In this document: positions 8,467-16,951 of the stretch, one piece after another
Layout: the number at the start of each line of letters is the position of its first letter
Position numbering within the stretch: position 1 is the first letter of the stretch
Assembly: GCA_965228005.1 (NCBI GenBank)
Contig: CBDDGV010000001.1
Location: 682,001-746,000 of the forward strand
Direction: 5' to 3'
DNA from: JBCCXZ01 sp965228005
Lineage (GTDB): Bacteria; Planctomycetota; Planctomycetia; Pirellulales; Lacipirellulaceae
DNA: 64,000 nucleotides
Position numbers and translations under genes: made by a program
Notes under the pieces: generated by a model
What the model was told of the DNA's origin: nothing
The model's input: only the letters and a program-made list of their open reading frames with translations
Database searches by the model: none

Positions 8467-9633
8467 TTGGCGGCACCCCTCAGTGAGCTCATCTCGAACA
8501 GCGCGGTCGCATTCCGCGGGTACAACGTCACGAACCTAGGGCGTACCAAGGAGCTCCTGCACATCGAGGCCTACCGCCCGATCCTCCAGGAGGAGCTCGG
8601 AAGGTACTCGGCCATCTGCGGAGAGTACTCCTCTCGCCCGGTCGATCTCGAGCGACGCGTCCGCGAGGACGACGAGCCCGGCCTGGAGTGTTACAGCGAG
8701 TCGGTCGCCCTGGTGGTCGCGGTGGAGGTGGCTCACGTACGCCTGCTGTCGGAGGTGCACGGGGTCGATGTCACCCAGGCGCGGCACCTCATGGGTTACA
8801 GCCTGGGCGAGTTGACCGCCCTCGGAACGGCGGGCGTCTTCGAGGTTGAGCGGCTCATCCGCGTCCCGATCCAGTTGGCGGACGACTGCGCCAAGCTGGC
8901 GCATGGCTCGGCGATGGGCGTCCTGTTCTCCCGCGGCCCAGCCATCGCCGAAGACCAGGTCGTGTGCTTGTGCCGTGCGATCACGGCGGAGGGCCATGGG
9001 ACGATCGGCATCTCTGCCGTGCTTTCCCCCAACACCTACCTCCTGATGGGCCAAGGCAACACGCTCAGCCGCTTCAAAGCGTCGATGGGCAGCGTGCTGC
9101 CGCCATGCACGCACCTCAGAAAGAACGACCAACTGTGGCCGCCTCTGCACACTCCGATCGTGCGGCAGAGCAGCATCCCCGATCGTGCTTCGGTGCTCAT
9201 GGAAGAAATCACGCCCGGCGTAATGCCCCCCGTTCCAGGCGTGCTCTCGCTGGTGACAGGCAAGCATTGCTACACCGATCATCGGTCTCACGATATCCTC
9301 CGCATGTGGATCGACCACCCCCAGCGGCTCTGGGACGGAGTCTACGAAACGCTCGCCGCGGGCGTCGGGTCGGTGGTGCACGTGGGGCCCGCACCGAATG
9401 TCATCCCGAGCACGTTCAAACGGCTTGCCGACAACGTTTCACAGCAAGTCAACGACGGCTCTTGGAAGGGATTCGGCATGCGTGCGGTCTCGGGCTTCGC
9501 CCATCGTCCTTGGCTGGCGGCACTCACGCCTACGCGGGCCGCCCTGCTCCGCGCACCCGCGGTGCAACAGATCGTCTTGGAAGACTGGCTGGTTGAAGCC
9601 GCCGAAGGGACCGCCTCGATCTCGGCCGCGTGA
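8467..9633 (+). CDS. FabD-like acyltransferase, atypical N-terminus
   Basis: A 388-residue protein with the acyltransferase fold of malonyl-CoA:ACP transacylases. The nucleophile elbow is GYSLGE with Ser112, and the second catalytic residue is probably His228 in PPLHTP. A late segment (VVHVGPAPNVIPSTFKR) resembles the FabD region before the C-terminal helices. The N-terminal GQGxQ oxyanion motif of FabD is absent: the matching place reads FRGYNVTNLGRT. Transfer chemistry may therefore differ, or the substrate may not be malonyl. The start is TTG at 8467, with AGGGAG 7-8 bases upstream. No ketosynthase or ACP gene is adjacent, so it is not part of a visible PKS or fab operon. Confidence 0.78.
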   Translation: MAAPLSELISNSAVAFRGYNVTNLGRTKELLHIEAYRPILQEELGRYSAICGEYSSRPVDLERRVREDDEPGLECYSESVALVVAVEVAHVRLLSEVHGVDVTQARHLMGYSLGELTALGTAGVFEVERLIRVPIQLADDCAKLAHGSAMGVLFSRGPAIAEDQVVCLCRAITAEGHGTIGISAVLSPNTYLLMGQGNTLSRFKASMGSVLPPCTHLRKNDQLWPPLHTPIVRQSSIPDRASVLMEEITPGVMPPVPGVLSLVTGKHCYTDHRSHDILRMWIDHPQRLWDGVYETLAAGVGSVVHVGPAPNVIPSTFKRLADNVSQQVNDGSWKGFGMRAVSGFAHRPWLAALTPTRAALLRAPAVQQIVLEDWLVEAAEGTASISAA

Positions 9634-9650
9634 AGGTTGCGTGAAAAACC

Positions 9651-9680
9651 TTGACTCGCAACGGCGTCTCGGTGCATAAC
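9651..9680 (+). promoter_or_regulatory. Candidate sigma70-type promoter for the PEP-CTERM gene
   Basis: TTGACT at 9651-9656 and CATAAC at 9675-9680 are separated by 18 bases. The match to the -35 box is good and to the -10 box moderate. A transcript would carry a leader of about 230 nt before the ATG at 9921. The remainder of the 287-bp gap (9634-9920) shows no other gene or clear signal. Confidence 0.4.
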
Positions 9681-9920
9681 GTGTGCAGCTGCAACCAAAA
9701 CGCTCTGCGGCAGGGGACCGCAAAGGGCGCCGGCTAACCGAAACGGGTCGCCTGCCCTCGTTTCTCAAGTTGCTTTTTCGGCACGCGATCTCGACGCCTC
9801 TAGTAGTGATCGTGCTCCCAGGAACTCGCTGCACAGCTGGTTCGCTCGGGACCGGTACGCGCGTGACTCGACGGTTCTTCGCTCGAATGCTCGTTTGATC
9901 TACGCAGGAGGATTACACGG

Positions 9921-11459
9921 ATGAGACAACGCTTCAGCTGCGCGATTCTGGCCGCAGCCGGTTTCACTCTGGTAGCAGCCGGCTACGCCAACGCCCAGAG
10001 GCCTACTTACTCGATCGACTTCCAGGGCCCGACCGCGTCTCCTTTAGGCCCCTCAGTCTCCGACGCCGACATCCTGACACCGACGGGCCCCGGCGTGGCG
10101 CCTCCACCGGCCGTGGTCATCCCGGCGAGCGCAGGACCTGGCACGCTCGGCATAGCCGGCGTCGGCATCCATGAAGGGCGTGAGTTAGACGCCCTCTCCT
10201 ACGGCTTCGAAGGACGGTTTTTCCGCGATGAATTCGCTGCCGAACCCCTGTTGCCCAAGGAAGAAACACGGCAGAGTTGGACCTTCTCCGTCGATGAATT
10301 CGCGGCCGGTCTCCCAAGTCCGTCGCCGTCCGTGTTCACGGAGGGCGTGACCGGCGCCGGCGAGGCCGCTGCGGACGTGTTCCGCTCCAATACGCTCCCG
10401 GGCGGAATTCCGCCGGTACCGCTGCCGCCGGGGTTCAATGTCGGAGAGTTCGACGGCAACGGAGGGTTCACGCCCTTCGCGGCTCCGGGCCTCAACCTCG
10501 TCGAACCCAACCTGCCCTCGTTGTTCTCTTTGCCCGACGAAGGAGACAACCTCGACGCTTGGGACATTGATACCCCGGTGTTCCGATTCGAGCTTGCGAC
10601 CACGGTTTACTATTCGCTCGATTCCTCGTTCGGGGACCCGTTCGAAACGTTCCCCGCGAACACCGGCACGGCAGTGGCGAACGGCTTCGTCGGCGGGGAC
10701 GTCCTCTTCAGCGACACCATCGCAGCGTTGCCTACTCCCACGCTCTACGCCGACTCCCGATTGTTGGGACTCAACGGCGGGGTCTTCAATCCTGATGAGG
10801 AGGCCGAGGATATTGATGACCTCGACGCGTTGGTTCTTTGGGAGAACGGCGACGGAGTCTACACCCCAACGACGGGCCCCTACAGCTGGGCCGATGGCGA
10901 AACCGATATGCTCCTCTACTCGGTCCGCCGCAACTCCTCGATCTTGATCGCGCCAACGCTCGACGCACTGGGTTCAGGCCTGGTGATCACCGAGGGTGAC
11001 ATCCTCATCCCTGTCGAGACCGCCCCGGGCGTTTTCGAACCGGGTATCTTCATCAACGCCGAGGCGCTGGGGCTCAGCACCGTCCGCTCCGGCGGCGGCA
11101 CGCCGTTCCCGATTCCGAACCCCCGATTCGAGGGAGAACGAATCTGGGACGACGACCTCGACGGCCTCGATGTCGAAGTGCTGGACCTTACCGCAGACGC
11201 CGACGGAGACGGGGACGTCGACATCCACGACTTACTCGCTTGGCAGCGTGGGTTCGGCTCCGTCCCGCCGCCGGTCCCGGGCGTCCCCGACGGGAACTTC
11301 GATTTCGACTTCGATGTCGACGGCGACGACCTGGCCGTTTGGATCAGCCAAGTCGGGATCGGCGCCATGCCGATCGTCGCGGCGACTCCCGAACCCGGGA
11401 CCTGGGTACTTGTCAGCACGCTGCTGCTGGCCGGGTGCACGATCCGCCGAGCCTGCTAA
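9921..11459 (+). CDS. PEP-CTERM protein with dockerin-like repeats
   Basis: A 512-residue exported protein. It has a signal peptide with likely cleavage after ANA (residue 25), a long region rich in Pro, Gly and acidic residues (26-420), and a dockerin-like pair of calcium-binding-type segments (about 425-480: DADGDGDVDIHDLLAWQRGFG, later DFDVDGDDLAVW). A PEP-CTERM tail follows: TPEPG at about 488, a hydrophobic stretch, and Arg-Arg near the end. PEP-CTERM tails are sorting signals processed by exosortase-type enzymes; no exosortase is in this window. GGAGG lies 10 bases before the ATG. A perfect hairpin just after the stop probably ends transcription. The likely location is the cell envelope or extracellular matrix; the function is unknown. 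Confidence 0.88.
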   Translation: MRQRFSCAILAAAGFTLVAAGYANAQRPTYSIDFQGPTASPLGPSVSDADILTPTGPGVAPPPAVVIPASAGPGTLGIAGVGIHEGRELDALSYGFEGRFFRDEFAAEPLLPKEETRQSWTFSVDEFAAGLPSPSPSVFTEGVTGAGEAAADVFRSNTLPGGIPPVPLPPGFNVGEFDGNGGFTPFAAPGLNLVEPNLPSLFSLPDEGDNLDAWDIDTPVFRFELATTVYYSLDSSFGDPFETFPANTGTAVANGFVGGDVLFSDTIAALPTPTLYADSRLLGLNGGVFNPDEEAEDIDDLDALVLWENGDGVYTPTTGPYSWADGETDMLLYSVRRNSSILIAPTLDALGSGLVITEGDILIPVETAPGVFEPGIFINAEALGLSTVRSGGGTPFPIPNPRFEGERIWDDDLDGLDVEVLDLTADADGDGDVDIHDLLAWQRGFGSVPPPVPGVPDGNFDFDFDVDGDDLAVWISQVGIGAMPIVAATPEPGTWVLVSTLLLAGCTIRRAC

Positions 11460-11482
11460 TCTCGGAGCTCTAGACGCAACCA

Positions 11483-11513
11483 CGCGGCGCGTCGGACGAA
11501 CCGACGCGCCGCG
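11483..11513. terminator. Strong palindromic hairpin between convergent genes
   Basis: A perfect 13-bp stem (left arm CGCGGCGCGTCGG at 11483-11495) with a 5-base loop lies 23 bp after the PEP-CTERM stop and 4 bp before the end of the convergent beta-propeller gene. There is no U-tract, so it is a stable barrier or bidirectional terminator rather than a classic intrinsic one. Confidence 0.6.
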
Positions 11514-11517
11514 ATTG

Positions 11518-13176
11518 CTAATCCTCGGACGGATCCGGTACTGCAGTGGCTTCAGAGGCATTGCCCTCGAGCGTCGGCAACCGGTAACAAGCCGCCTGCT
11601 GAGCGTTGCGTACCAGGAGCCGATCCCCCGAGACGGCCGGGTTGTTCCAAGTAACCTGGTCCGGGTCCAACGCCTGGAGCGAGGCCAACTCCGCGTAGCG
11701 GTCAGGGCTTGCCTCAATAAGCACGAGCTCGCCGGACTCCGTGAGCAGAAGGACCCTCGAACCCAAGAGCAACAGCTGCCCGTGCCCTATCGGGGGGCGT
11801 CGTCGCTTCTTCCACTGACGCTTGCCCGTTTCGAGGCTGATGCACTCGAGGTTGCCGCCGTCCAGACCGAAGACGTAGCTGTCCTTCACGACCACATTGC
11901 TCATCTTGGTTTTCATGGTCGTGCGTTTCCACAGCGTCTTCGTCGACCATTCGTCGCCCGAGTGTTCGACCGCCAGCAACTCGCAGCCGATACCGTAGCC
12001 CTTGGAGAGGAACAGTCTGTCGCCTCCAACCGGCACGGGCTGCGAACTCGACGCGTTGCTGTCAGAATTTCCGGGCCACGGGTGCTCCCAGAGGACCACT
12101 CCCGTCGCGGCGTCGTGGGCAGTGACGAAGTCTTCGTTGACGACGACAATCTGCCGCGCCCCTGCGAGCTCGCACAGCACAGGCGATGCATAGGAAGCGC
12201 GACGTTCGCCAGCCGCCCAGCGGGTTCTTCCGGTCTGGAGGTCGTACGCGATGAGAGAGGCTTCCGGCGCCCCCACGCTCACGACGACCACGTCATCCAC
12301 AACCAGCGGCGAGGTCGCCTTGCCCCACGCGAGGTTCTCGATGCCGTATTCGGCCAGTGTGTCGTGGCTCCAGTGCCGCTCGCCGGTGCTTGCGTCCAGG
12401 CATTTGACGATGCCCGTGGCCCCGTGGGAGTACACCCTTCCGTTGTGGATGGTCGGCGTCGCCCGCGGACCGATGCCGCCGTAGGCGCCGGGCCCAATCG
12501 GGTCCCATCGCACATTGTCTGCGTCGGACCAGACGACCTCGCCGCCGGCGCCAGTCGATTCAATCCGGTAGCAGACCACCAACTCCTCTTCGCCGCGTTG
12601 CTCCTGCGTCACCGCGTAGTCGCCAACCACCGCGAAGCCCGACCAGCCCGCACCGATCGGTCGCCGCCACATCTCTTGGGGGGGATCGGCGTCCCAATCC
12701 GAGTTGATCGAAACCGCACCCGCCTCGGCCCAATAGCCGTTGCCCAAGAAGCGCGGGTAATCGGTTGGCTGCGGGTCCCACTCCGCGCGGCCCTCGGCCT
12801 GCTCGGGCGATTGGAGCAGCTCGTCCGCCTCGGGCGCCCACCTCCACCGCCACGCACGGACGGCGCCGTCCCCGTCGTTGATCAGCTCGATCGGGCCAAC
12901 CGGAGGCCCCAGGAGCAGCAGGAACCAGGGGGCCAGCCCAAGCCAAAAACGCCGGCGGCGACTGAGACCGCTGCGAAGCACGACCCAGACCGATACGCCC
13001 GCCATGGCCAACAGCACCGTGAACACCACGGCATAGACCTTGTAGTCGCGGGTGATGTCGCGACTACAAACGATCGCACAAGCGACCGCCAAGACAGCAA
13101 CCCAAGCGATCGGGGCGAACGCCCGCAAAGGCTGTGGCGATTCACCCGCATTGTTGGCAGCGCTCTCGGCAGACAT
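11518..13176 (-). CDS. Membrane-anchored PQQ-like beta-propeller protein
   Basis: This 552-residue protein has three transmembrane helices in the first 110 residues (around IAWVAVLAVACAIVC, VYAVVFTVLLAMAGV and LGLAPWFLLLLG). An extracytoplasmic beta-propeller follows, with PQQ/quinoprotein-like blades (for example VVSVGAPEASLIAYDLQTGRT and YVFGLDGGNLECISLETGKR). The propeller opens with DYPRFLGNG, a relative of the WPQWRG motif in other planctomycete propellers. Such repeats are usually structural (BamB-like) and need not bind PQQ. The start was taken at ATG 13176; a 22-residue extension to 13242 is open but would enter the divergent promoter region of the H4MPT operon. Confidence 0.85.
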   Translation of the reverse strand: MSAESAANNAGESPQPLRAFAPIAWVAVLAVACAIVCSRDITRDYKVYAVVFTVLLAMAGVSVWVVLRSGLSRRRRFWLGLAPWFLLLLGPPVGPIELINDGDGAVRAWRWRWAPEADELLQSPEQAEGRAEWDPQPTDYPRFLGNGYWAEAGAVSINSDWDADPPQEMWRRPIGAGWSGFAVVGDYAVTQEQRGEEELVVCYRIESTGAGGEVVWSDADNVRWDPIGPGAYGGIGPRATPTIHNGRVYSHGATGIVKCLDASTGERHWSHDTLAEYGIENLAWGKATSPLVVDDVVVVSVGAPEASLIAYDLQTGRTRWAAGERRASYASPVLCELAGARQIVVVNEDFVTAHDAATGVVLWEHPWPGNSDSNASSSQPVPVGGDRLFLSKGYGIGCELLAVEHSGDEWSTKTLWKRTTMKTKMSNVVVKDSYVFGLDGGNLECISLETGKRQWKKRRRPPIGHGQLLLLGSRVLLLTESGELVLIEASPDRYAELASLQALDPDQVTWNNPAVSGDRLLVRNAQQAACYRLPTLEGNASEATAVPDPSED

Positions 13177-13313
13177 GATTAAGGAATGTAGAACCACGGA
13201 CGATAGCGGGCAACCGACGACGCCTCTCCAGGTTGCGACCATCCGACCCGAAGACTAAAACCAAGCCACAGGCCCGCAGGTCGGGCCGGCAGTCTTCTTC
13301 CCTGGTCCCCAGA

Positions 13314-14102
13314 ATGCCGTCTTCAAGAAAGACACTTGAGACCGACGCCTGGGCTGTCCTCACGGGAAGCAGTTCTGGCATCGGTCGTGCCACGGCGATC
13401 GCCCTGGCACAAGCCGGTTGGAACGTCCTGATCCACGCCCGCCAGAACCGCGAAGGACTTGAGGCAACGGCCAAGGAGATCCAGTCCTCTGGAGTCGCGT
13501 GCGATTCGATCCTGGGGGACATCGCCGATGCGGGCGACTGCGAACGGATCATTGAACAGGCTTTCAGCCGCGGCCCGGTGGGGGCTTGGATCAACAACGC
13601 CGGCGCCGATGTCCTCACCGGAGCCGCAGCCGACTGGGACTTCGATGCCAAGCTGGAAGCACTCTGGCGGGTCGACGTGCTCGGCGCCATCCGCCTGAGC
13701 CGCTTGGCTGGCGCCCGCATGCGAGCACAAGGCTCGGGTGTCATCCTCAACACAGGTTGGGATCAGGCCGAAACCGGCATGGCCGGCGACAGCGGCGAGT
13801 ACTTCGCGGCGGCCAAAGGAGCCGTGATGTCCTTCACACGCAGCCTCGCGCGGTCACTCGCCCCGGAGGTGCGCGTGAACTGTCTCGCCCCCGGGTGGAT
13901 ACACACGGCCTGGGCCAACGAAGCCTCCGACTACTGGCTCGAGCGAGGCCGCAACGAATCCCAGCTCAATCGCTGGGGAAGCCCGGAAGACGTTGCGGCG
14001 GCCGCGGCGTTCCTGGTGTCCGAAGAGGCGTCGTTCATCCACGGGCAAACCATCCGCGTCAATGGCGGCTGGCGAGGCCCGGCGACTGATCGGGAGCCCT
14101 AG
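13314..14102 (+). CDS. SDR-family protein, first gene of the methanopterin operon, non-canonical active site
   Basis: A 262-residue Rossmann-fold protein. It has the cofactor motif TGSSSGIG at 17-24, NNAG at 94-97, and the C-terminal SDR signature VNCLAPGWI near 188-196. The active site is unusual. The block normally holding Ser and YxxxK reads TGWDQAETGMAGDSGEYF followed by AAAK. Aligning AAAK to the canonical motif puts Phe164 in the Tyr slot and no Ser 13 residues upstream. It abuts the DHPS-like gene without a gap (TAG then GTG), which ties it to pterin cofactor synthesis. An attractive guess is a dihydromethanopterin-type reductase or another pterin-modifying step. Start ATG 13314 was chosen over an open upstream extension to 13233 that is basic and featureless. 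Confidence 0.85.
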   Translation: MPSSRKTLETDAWAVLTGSSSGIGRATAIALAQAGWNVLIHARQNREGLEATAKEIQSSGVACDSILGDIADAGDCERIIEQAFSRGPVGAWINNAGADVLTGAAADWDFDAKLEALWRVDVLGAIRLSRLAGARMRAQGSGVILNTGWDQAETGMAGDSGEYFAAAKGAVMSFTRSLARSLAPEVRVNCLAPGWIHTAWANEASDYWLERGRNESQLNRWGSPEDVAAAAAFLVSEEASFIHGQTIRVNGGWRGPATDREP

Positions 14103-15539
14103 GTGGACGAGCGGGAACACATCCATTTTGTGACGGGCCGGCTCGCCGAACGCGGCCTGCGGCAGGTGCTCGAACCGCTGGCTGCTGCGGTCGGGTTTGA
14201 GTTCTCGCTCCAGGTGATGCCGATCACCGTGGCGGCGTTGATGACGCCGGAGTGGATCGCCCGCCGTATCGAACTGCCGCCCGAGGCTACGCGTCTCATG
14301 CTCCCCGGCTACTGCGGAGGCGACCTCCAGCCGATTCGACTGCAGTGCCACATTCCGATCGAGATTGGCCCCCGCGACTTCCGCAAGCTGCCCCAGCACT
14401 TCTCGCGAGAGCCGCAAGCCAGCGACTACGGTGCGTGGGACATCGAGATCATCGCCGAGATAAACCACTGCCCGAGGTTGTCACTCGAAGACATCCTGAA
14501 GACCGCGGCCCGGTACTCAGCGGCAGGGGCGGACGTCATCGACGTTGGCTGCGAGCCCGGCGATGCATGGCCCGGCGTTAGCGACGCCGTACGGGCGCTG
14601 GTCGACGCGGGGCATGTCGTGTCGATCGACAGCATGAACCCGCGAGAAATCGCCGACGCGGCCCGCAACGGGGCCAGCCTCGTGCTCAGCGTCAACTCGT
14701 CCAACCGCGCGGCAGCCGCCGACTGGGGCGTCGAAGTCGTCGTCGTCCCCGACGACCCCAAAACCCTGGAGGGCCTCGACGACTCGATCGACTACCTCGC
14801 CAAGCACTCGGTCCCCCTGAGGATCGATCCGATCTTGGAACCCATCGGTTTCGGTTTCGCCGAGAGCCTGGGGCGGTACCTGACGATCCGCGAACGCTAC
14901 CCCGACGCTGAGATGATGATGGGCGTCGGCAACCTTACCGAGCTGACCGACGCCGACTCCGCGGGGATCAACACCCTCCTGCTCGGCTTCTGCCAGGAAA
15001 CGGGCATCCGCAGCATCCTCACCACCGAGGTCATCAACTGGGCCCGCACAAGCGTCCAAGAGTGCGACCGCGCCCGCCGCCTGGTCTACCACGCCGCCGC
15101 CCAGGGAGTTCCGCCCAAACACCTGGAGACCGGACTCCTCATGCTGCGTGACCCCGCCGTTATCGAACCCACTCGGTCGGAGATCGAGGAACTCGCCGCG
15201 GAGGTGCGCGACAACAACTACCGGGTCTTCACTTCGGAGGGAGAAGTGCACCTCGTCGGAGGCGGACTACACCTCCACCACGAAGACCCTTTCGTTGTGA
15301 TGGAAGCCCTCCGGCAATCGGGGCCGGGCGGCGGTCCGCCCAAGAACCTCGACGCCGGCCACGCCTTCTACCTTGGTTACGAAGCTTGCAAGGCGGCCAC
15401 GGCCATCACGCTCGGCAAGCAGTACGAACAAGACGAAGCACTCAACTGGGGGCTTGCAACCCGACCGGAGACTCGGCGTCTCCTCCGCAAACGCGGCTTC
15501 GACAAACAGGAAGCCCCGAGTCCAGAGGGCGACCCTTGA
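14103..15539 (+). CDS. Dihydropteroate-synthase-like protein of H4MPT biosynthesis
   Basis: A 478-residue protein starting with GTG immediately after the SDR stop. The N-terminal 150 residues (HIHFVTGRLAERGLRQVLEP onward) form a domain found in front of archaeal and planctomycete DHPS-like proteins. The central TIM-barrel part (about residues 150-400) carries DHPS-like elements: AGADVIDVGCEPG, VSIDSMNPREI and a long segment with PILEPIGFGFAESLGRY. In the H4MPT pathway this family is the candidate for joining the pterin to the 4-(beta-D-ribofuranosyl)aminobenzene 5'-phosphate made by the last gene of this operon. That assignment is family knowledge plus context. Its TGA overlaps the TTG start of pabB. 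Confidence 0.87.
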   Translation: MDEREHIHFVTGRLAERGLRQVLEPLAAAVGFEFSLQVMPITVAALMTPEWIARRIELPPEATRLMLPGYCGGDLQPIRLQCHIPIEIGPRDFRKLPQHFSREPQASDYGAWDIEIIAEINHCPRLSLEDILKTAARYSAAGADVIDVGCEPGDAWPGVSDAVRALVDAGHVVSIDSMNPREIADAARNGASLVLSVNSSNRAAAADWGVEVVVVPDDPKTLEGLDDSIDYLAKHSVPLRIDPILEPIGFGFAESLGRYLTIRERYPDAEMMMGVGNLTELTDADSAGINTLLLGFCQETGIRSILTTEVINWARTSVQECDRARRLVYHAAAQGVPPKHLETGLLMLRDPAVIEPTRSEIEELAAEVRDNNYRVFTSEGEVHLVGGGLHLHHEDPFVVMEALRQSGPGGGPPKNLDAGHAFYLGYEACKAATAITLGKQYEQDEALNWGLATRPETRRLLRKRGFDKQEAPSPEGDP

Positions 15540-16942
15540 ACGCCCCCTTCCCGCTCGTCGAAGAACTCCCCGAGAGTCTCGAACCAGCCGATGCCTTCCT
15601 GAGGCTCGCGGCGTTGCCGCACGTCCAGTTCCTGGATAGCGCCGCACACGACCCCGAGATCGGCCGCTACAGCTTTGTAGTTGCCGATCCCTTCCGGTGG
15701 GAGCGTTTCGACGCACCACGGCAGGAATCACTTGCGGCAGTGGAATCGCGGTGGCTCACTTTCCTGCCGCACACTGCTTCGATAGAAGAGCTCCCGCCGC
15801 TCCAAGGCGGCGTGGTCGGCGTGCTCGGCTACGAGTTCGGCCAAGCGATCGAGCCCCACGAACCAGCCAGGGTCAACGATTTCCCGTTCCCTGCCATCGC
15901 TTGCGGGTTCTACGACACAGTAGTTGCGTTCGACCACGAACAAGCACGGGCTTGGATCATCTCACAAGGGCTGCCGGAACTTGAACCGAGCAAACGAGCC
16001 ACGCGTGCCGCAAAGCGTATCTCCCAATTCCGAAGGCTCCTCGAGTCAGTCGCCGCCCCAGCCCCAAGCAACCGGCTCCCAACCCAACGGGTCGAGCCCG
16101 AATGTAGCGTCTCACTGGGCGATCATGACGTCACCAGCAGCCTCTCCGAAGAAGACTACCTCGCCATGGTCGAGCGGGGCGTCGAACACATCCACAACGG
16201 CGACGTCTTTCAGGTAAACCTCTCGCAAAGGCTGCTCACCCCGGCGGCCGACGACGCGGTTGCGATGTACCTGCGGCTCCGCGACCGGAACCCGGCCCCC
16301 TACGCGGCATTCGCCGACCTGGGAGAGATGCAGGTCGCCAGCGCGTCCCCAGAGTCGTTCCTCCGACTTGAGGGGAACGTCGTTGAGACGCGACCCATCA
16401 AGGGCACCCGCAGCCGAACCGGCCGCCCGGAGGCCGACCTCTTCTCGGGCTCCGCCCTCTCGGTCAGCGAAAAGGACCGAGCAGAGAACGTCATGATCGT
16501 CGACCTGCTCCGCAATGATCTATCGCGGACCTGCGTCCCCGAGAGCATCCACGTCCCCCGCCTCTGCGGGTTGGAACAGTACGCCTTCGTGCAACACCTG
16601 GTTTCAACGGTTCGTGGCGAACTCCGTCCCGGGAAGACTCCGTTTGACCTGCTGAGGACCTGCTTCCCGGGCGGGTCCATCACAGGCGCCCCGAAACCCC
16701 GTGCAATGCAGATTATCGCCGAACTCGAGCCCACCCGCCGCGGAGCCTATTGCGGATCGCTGTTCTACACAGGCTTCAACGGCCGCATGGACAGCAGTAT
16801 CCTCATCAGGACGCTGACAGCCAGCGGCGGCTGGTGGCAGCTCCCCGCCGGCGGCGGAATCGTCTCCCAATCCGAGCCCCGGGACGAGTACCGGGAAACG
16901 TGGCACAAAGCACGCGGCCTCCTCGAATCGCTGAAGCCCTGA
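15536..16942 (+). CDS. pabB: Aminodeoxychorismate synthase component I
   Basis: This 468-residue chorismate-binding enzyme converts chorismate with ammonia to 4-amino-4-deoxychorismate, the precursor of p-aminobenzoate. PIKGTRSR (Lys289) contains the Lys typical of PabB; anthranilate synthase TrpE has Ala at this position. Other family blocks are ASPESFL, FPGGSITGAPK and GAYCGSLFYTG. The N-terminal half holds the less conserved anthranilate-synthase-type domain (residues 1-150). The start is TTG at 15536 in a TTGA overlap with the upstream stop; no other start gives the expected N-terminus. The pabA partner follows 9 bp later. Placement inside the H4MPT operon suggests a supply of aminobenzoate for RFAP synthase. 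Confidence 0.92.
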   Translation: MNAPFPLVEELPESLEPADAFLRLAALPHVQFLDSAAHDPEIGRYSFVVADPFRWERFDAPRQESLAAVESRWLTFLPHTASIEELPPLQGGVVGVLGYEFGQAIEPHEPARVNDFPFPAIACGFYDTVVAFDHEQARAWIISQGLPELEPSKRATRAAKRISQFRRLLESVAAPAPSNRLPTQRVEPECSVSLGDHDVTSSLSEEDYLAMVERGVEHIHNGDVFQVNLSQRLLTPAADDAVAMYLRLRDRNPAPYAAFADLGEMQVASASPESFLRLEGNVVETRPIKGTRSRTGRPEADLFSGSALSVSEKDRAENVMIVDLLRNDLSRTCVPESIHVPRLCGLEQYAFVQHLVSTVRGELRPGKTPFDLLRTCFPGGSITGAPKPRAMQIIAELEPTRRGAYCGSLFYTGFNGRMDSSILIRTLTASGGWWQLPAGGGIVSQSEPRDEYRETWHKARGLLESLKP

Positions 16943-16951
16943 CCCCAGCAC

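Noticed and set aside
9683..9898. 71-codon frame upstream of the PEP-CTERM gene
   Set aside because: No ribosome binding site, unusual composition and a position in the probable leader; treated as non-coding.
10996..13182. 728-codon plus-strand frame across the PEP-CTERM end and the beta-propeller gene
   Set aside because: Arg/Pro-rich composition without motifs; the two overlapped genes have signal peptides, repeats and tails that explain the DNA.
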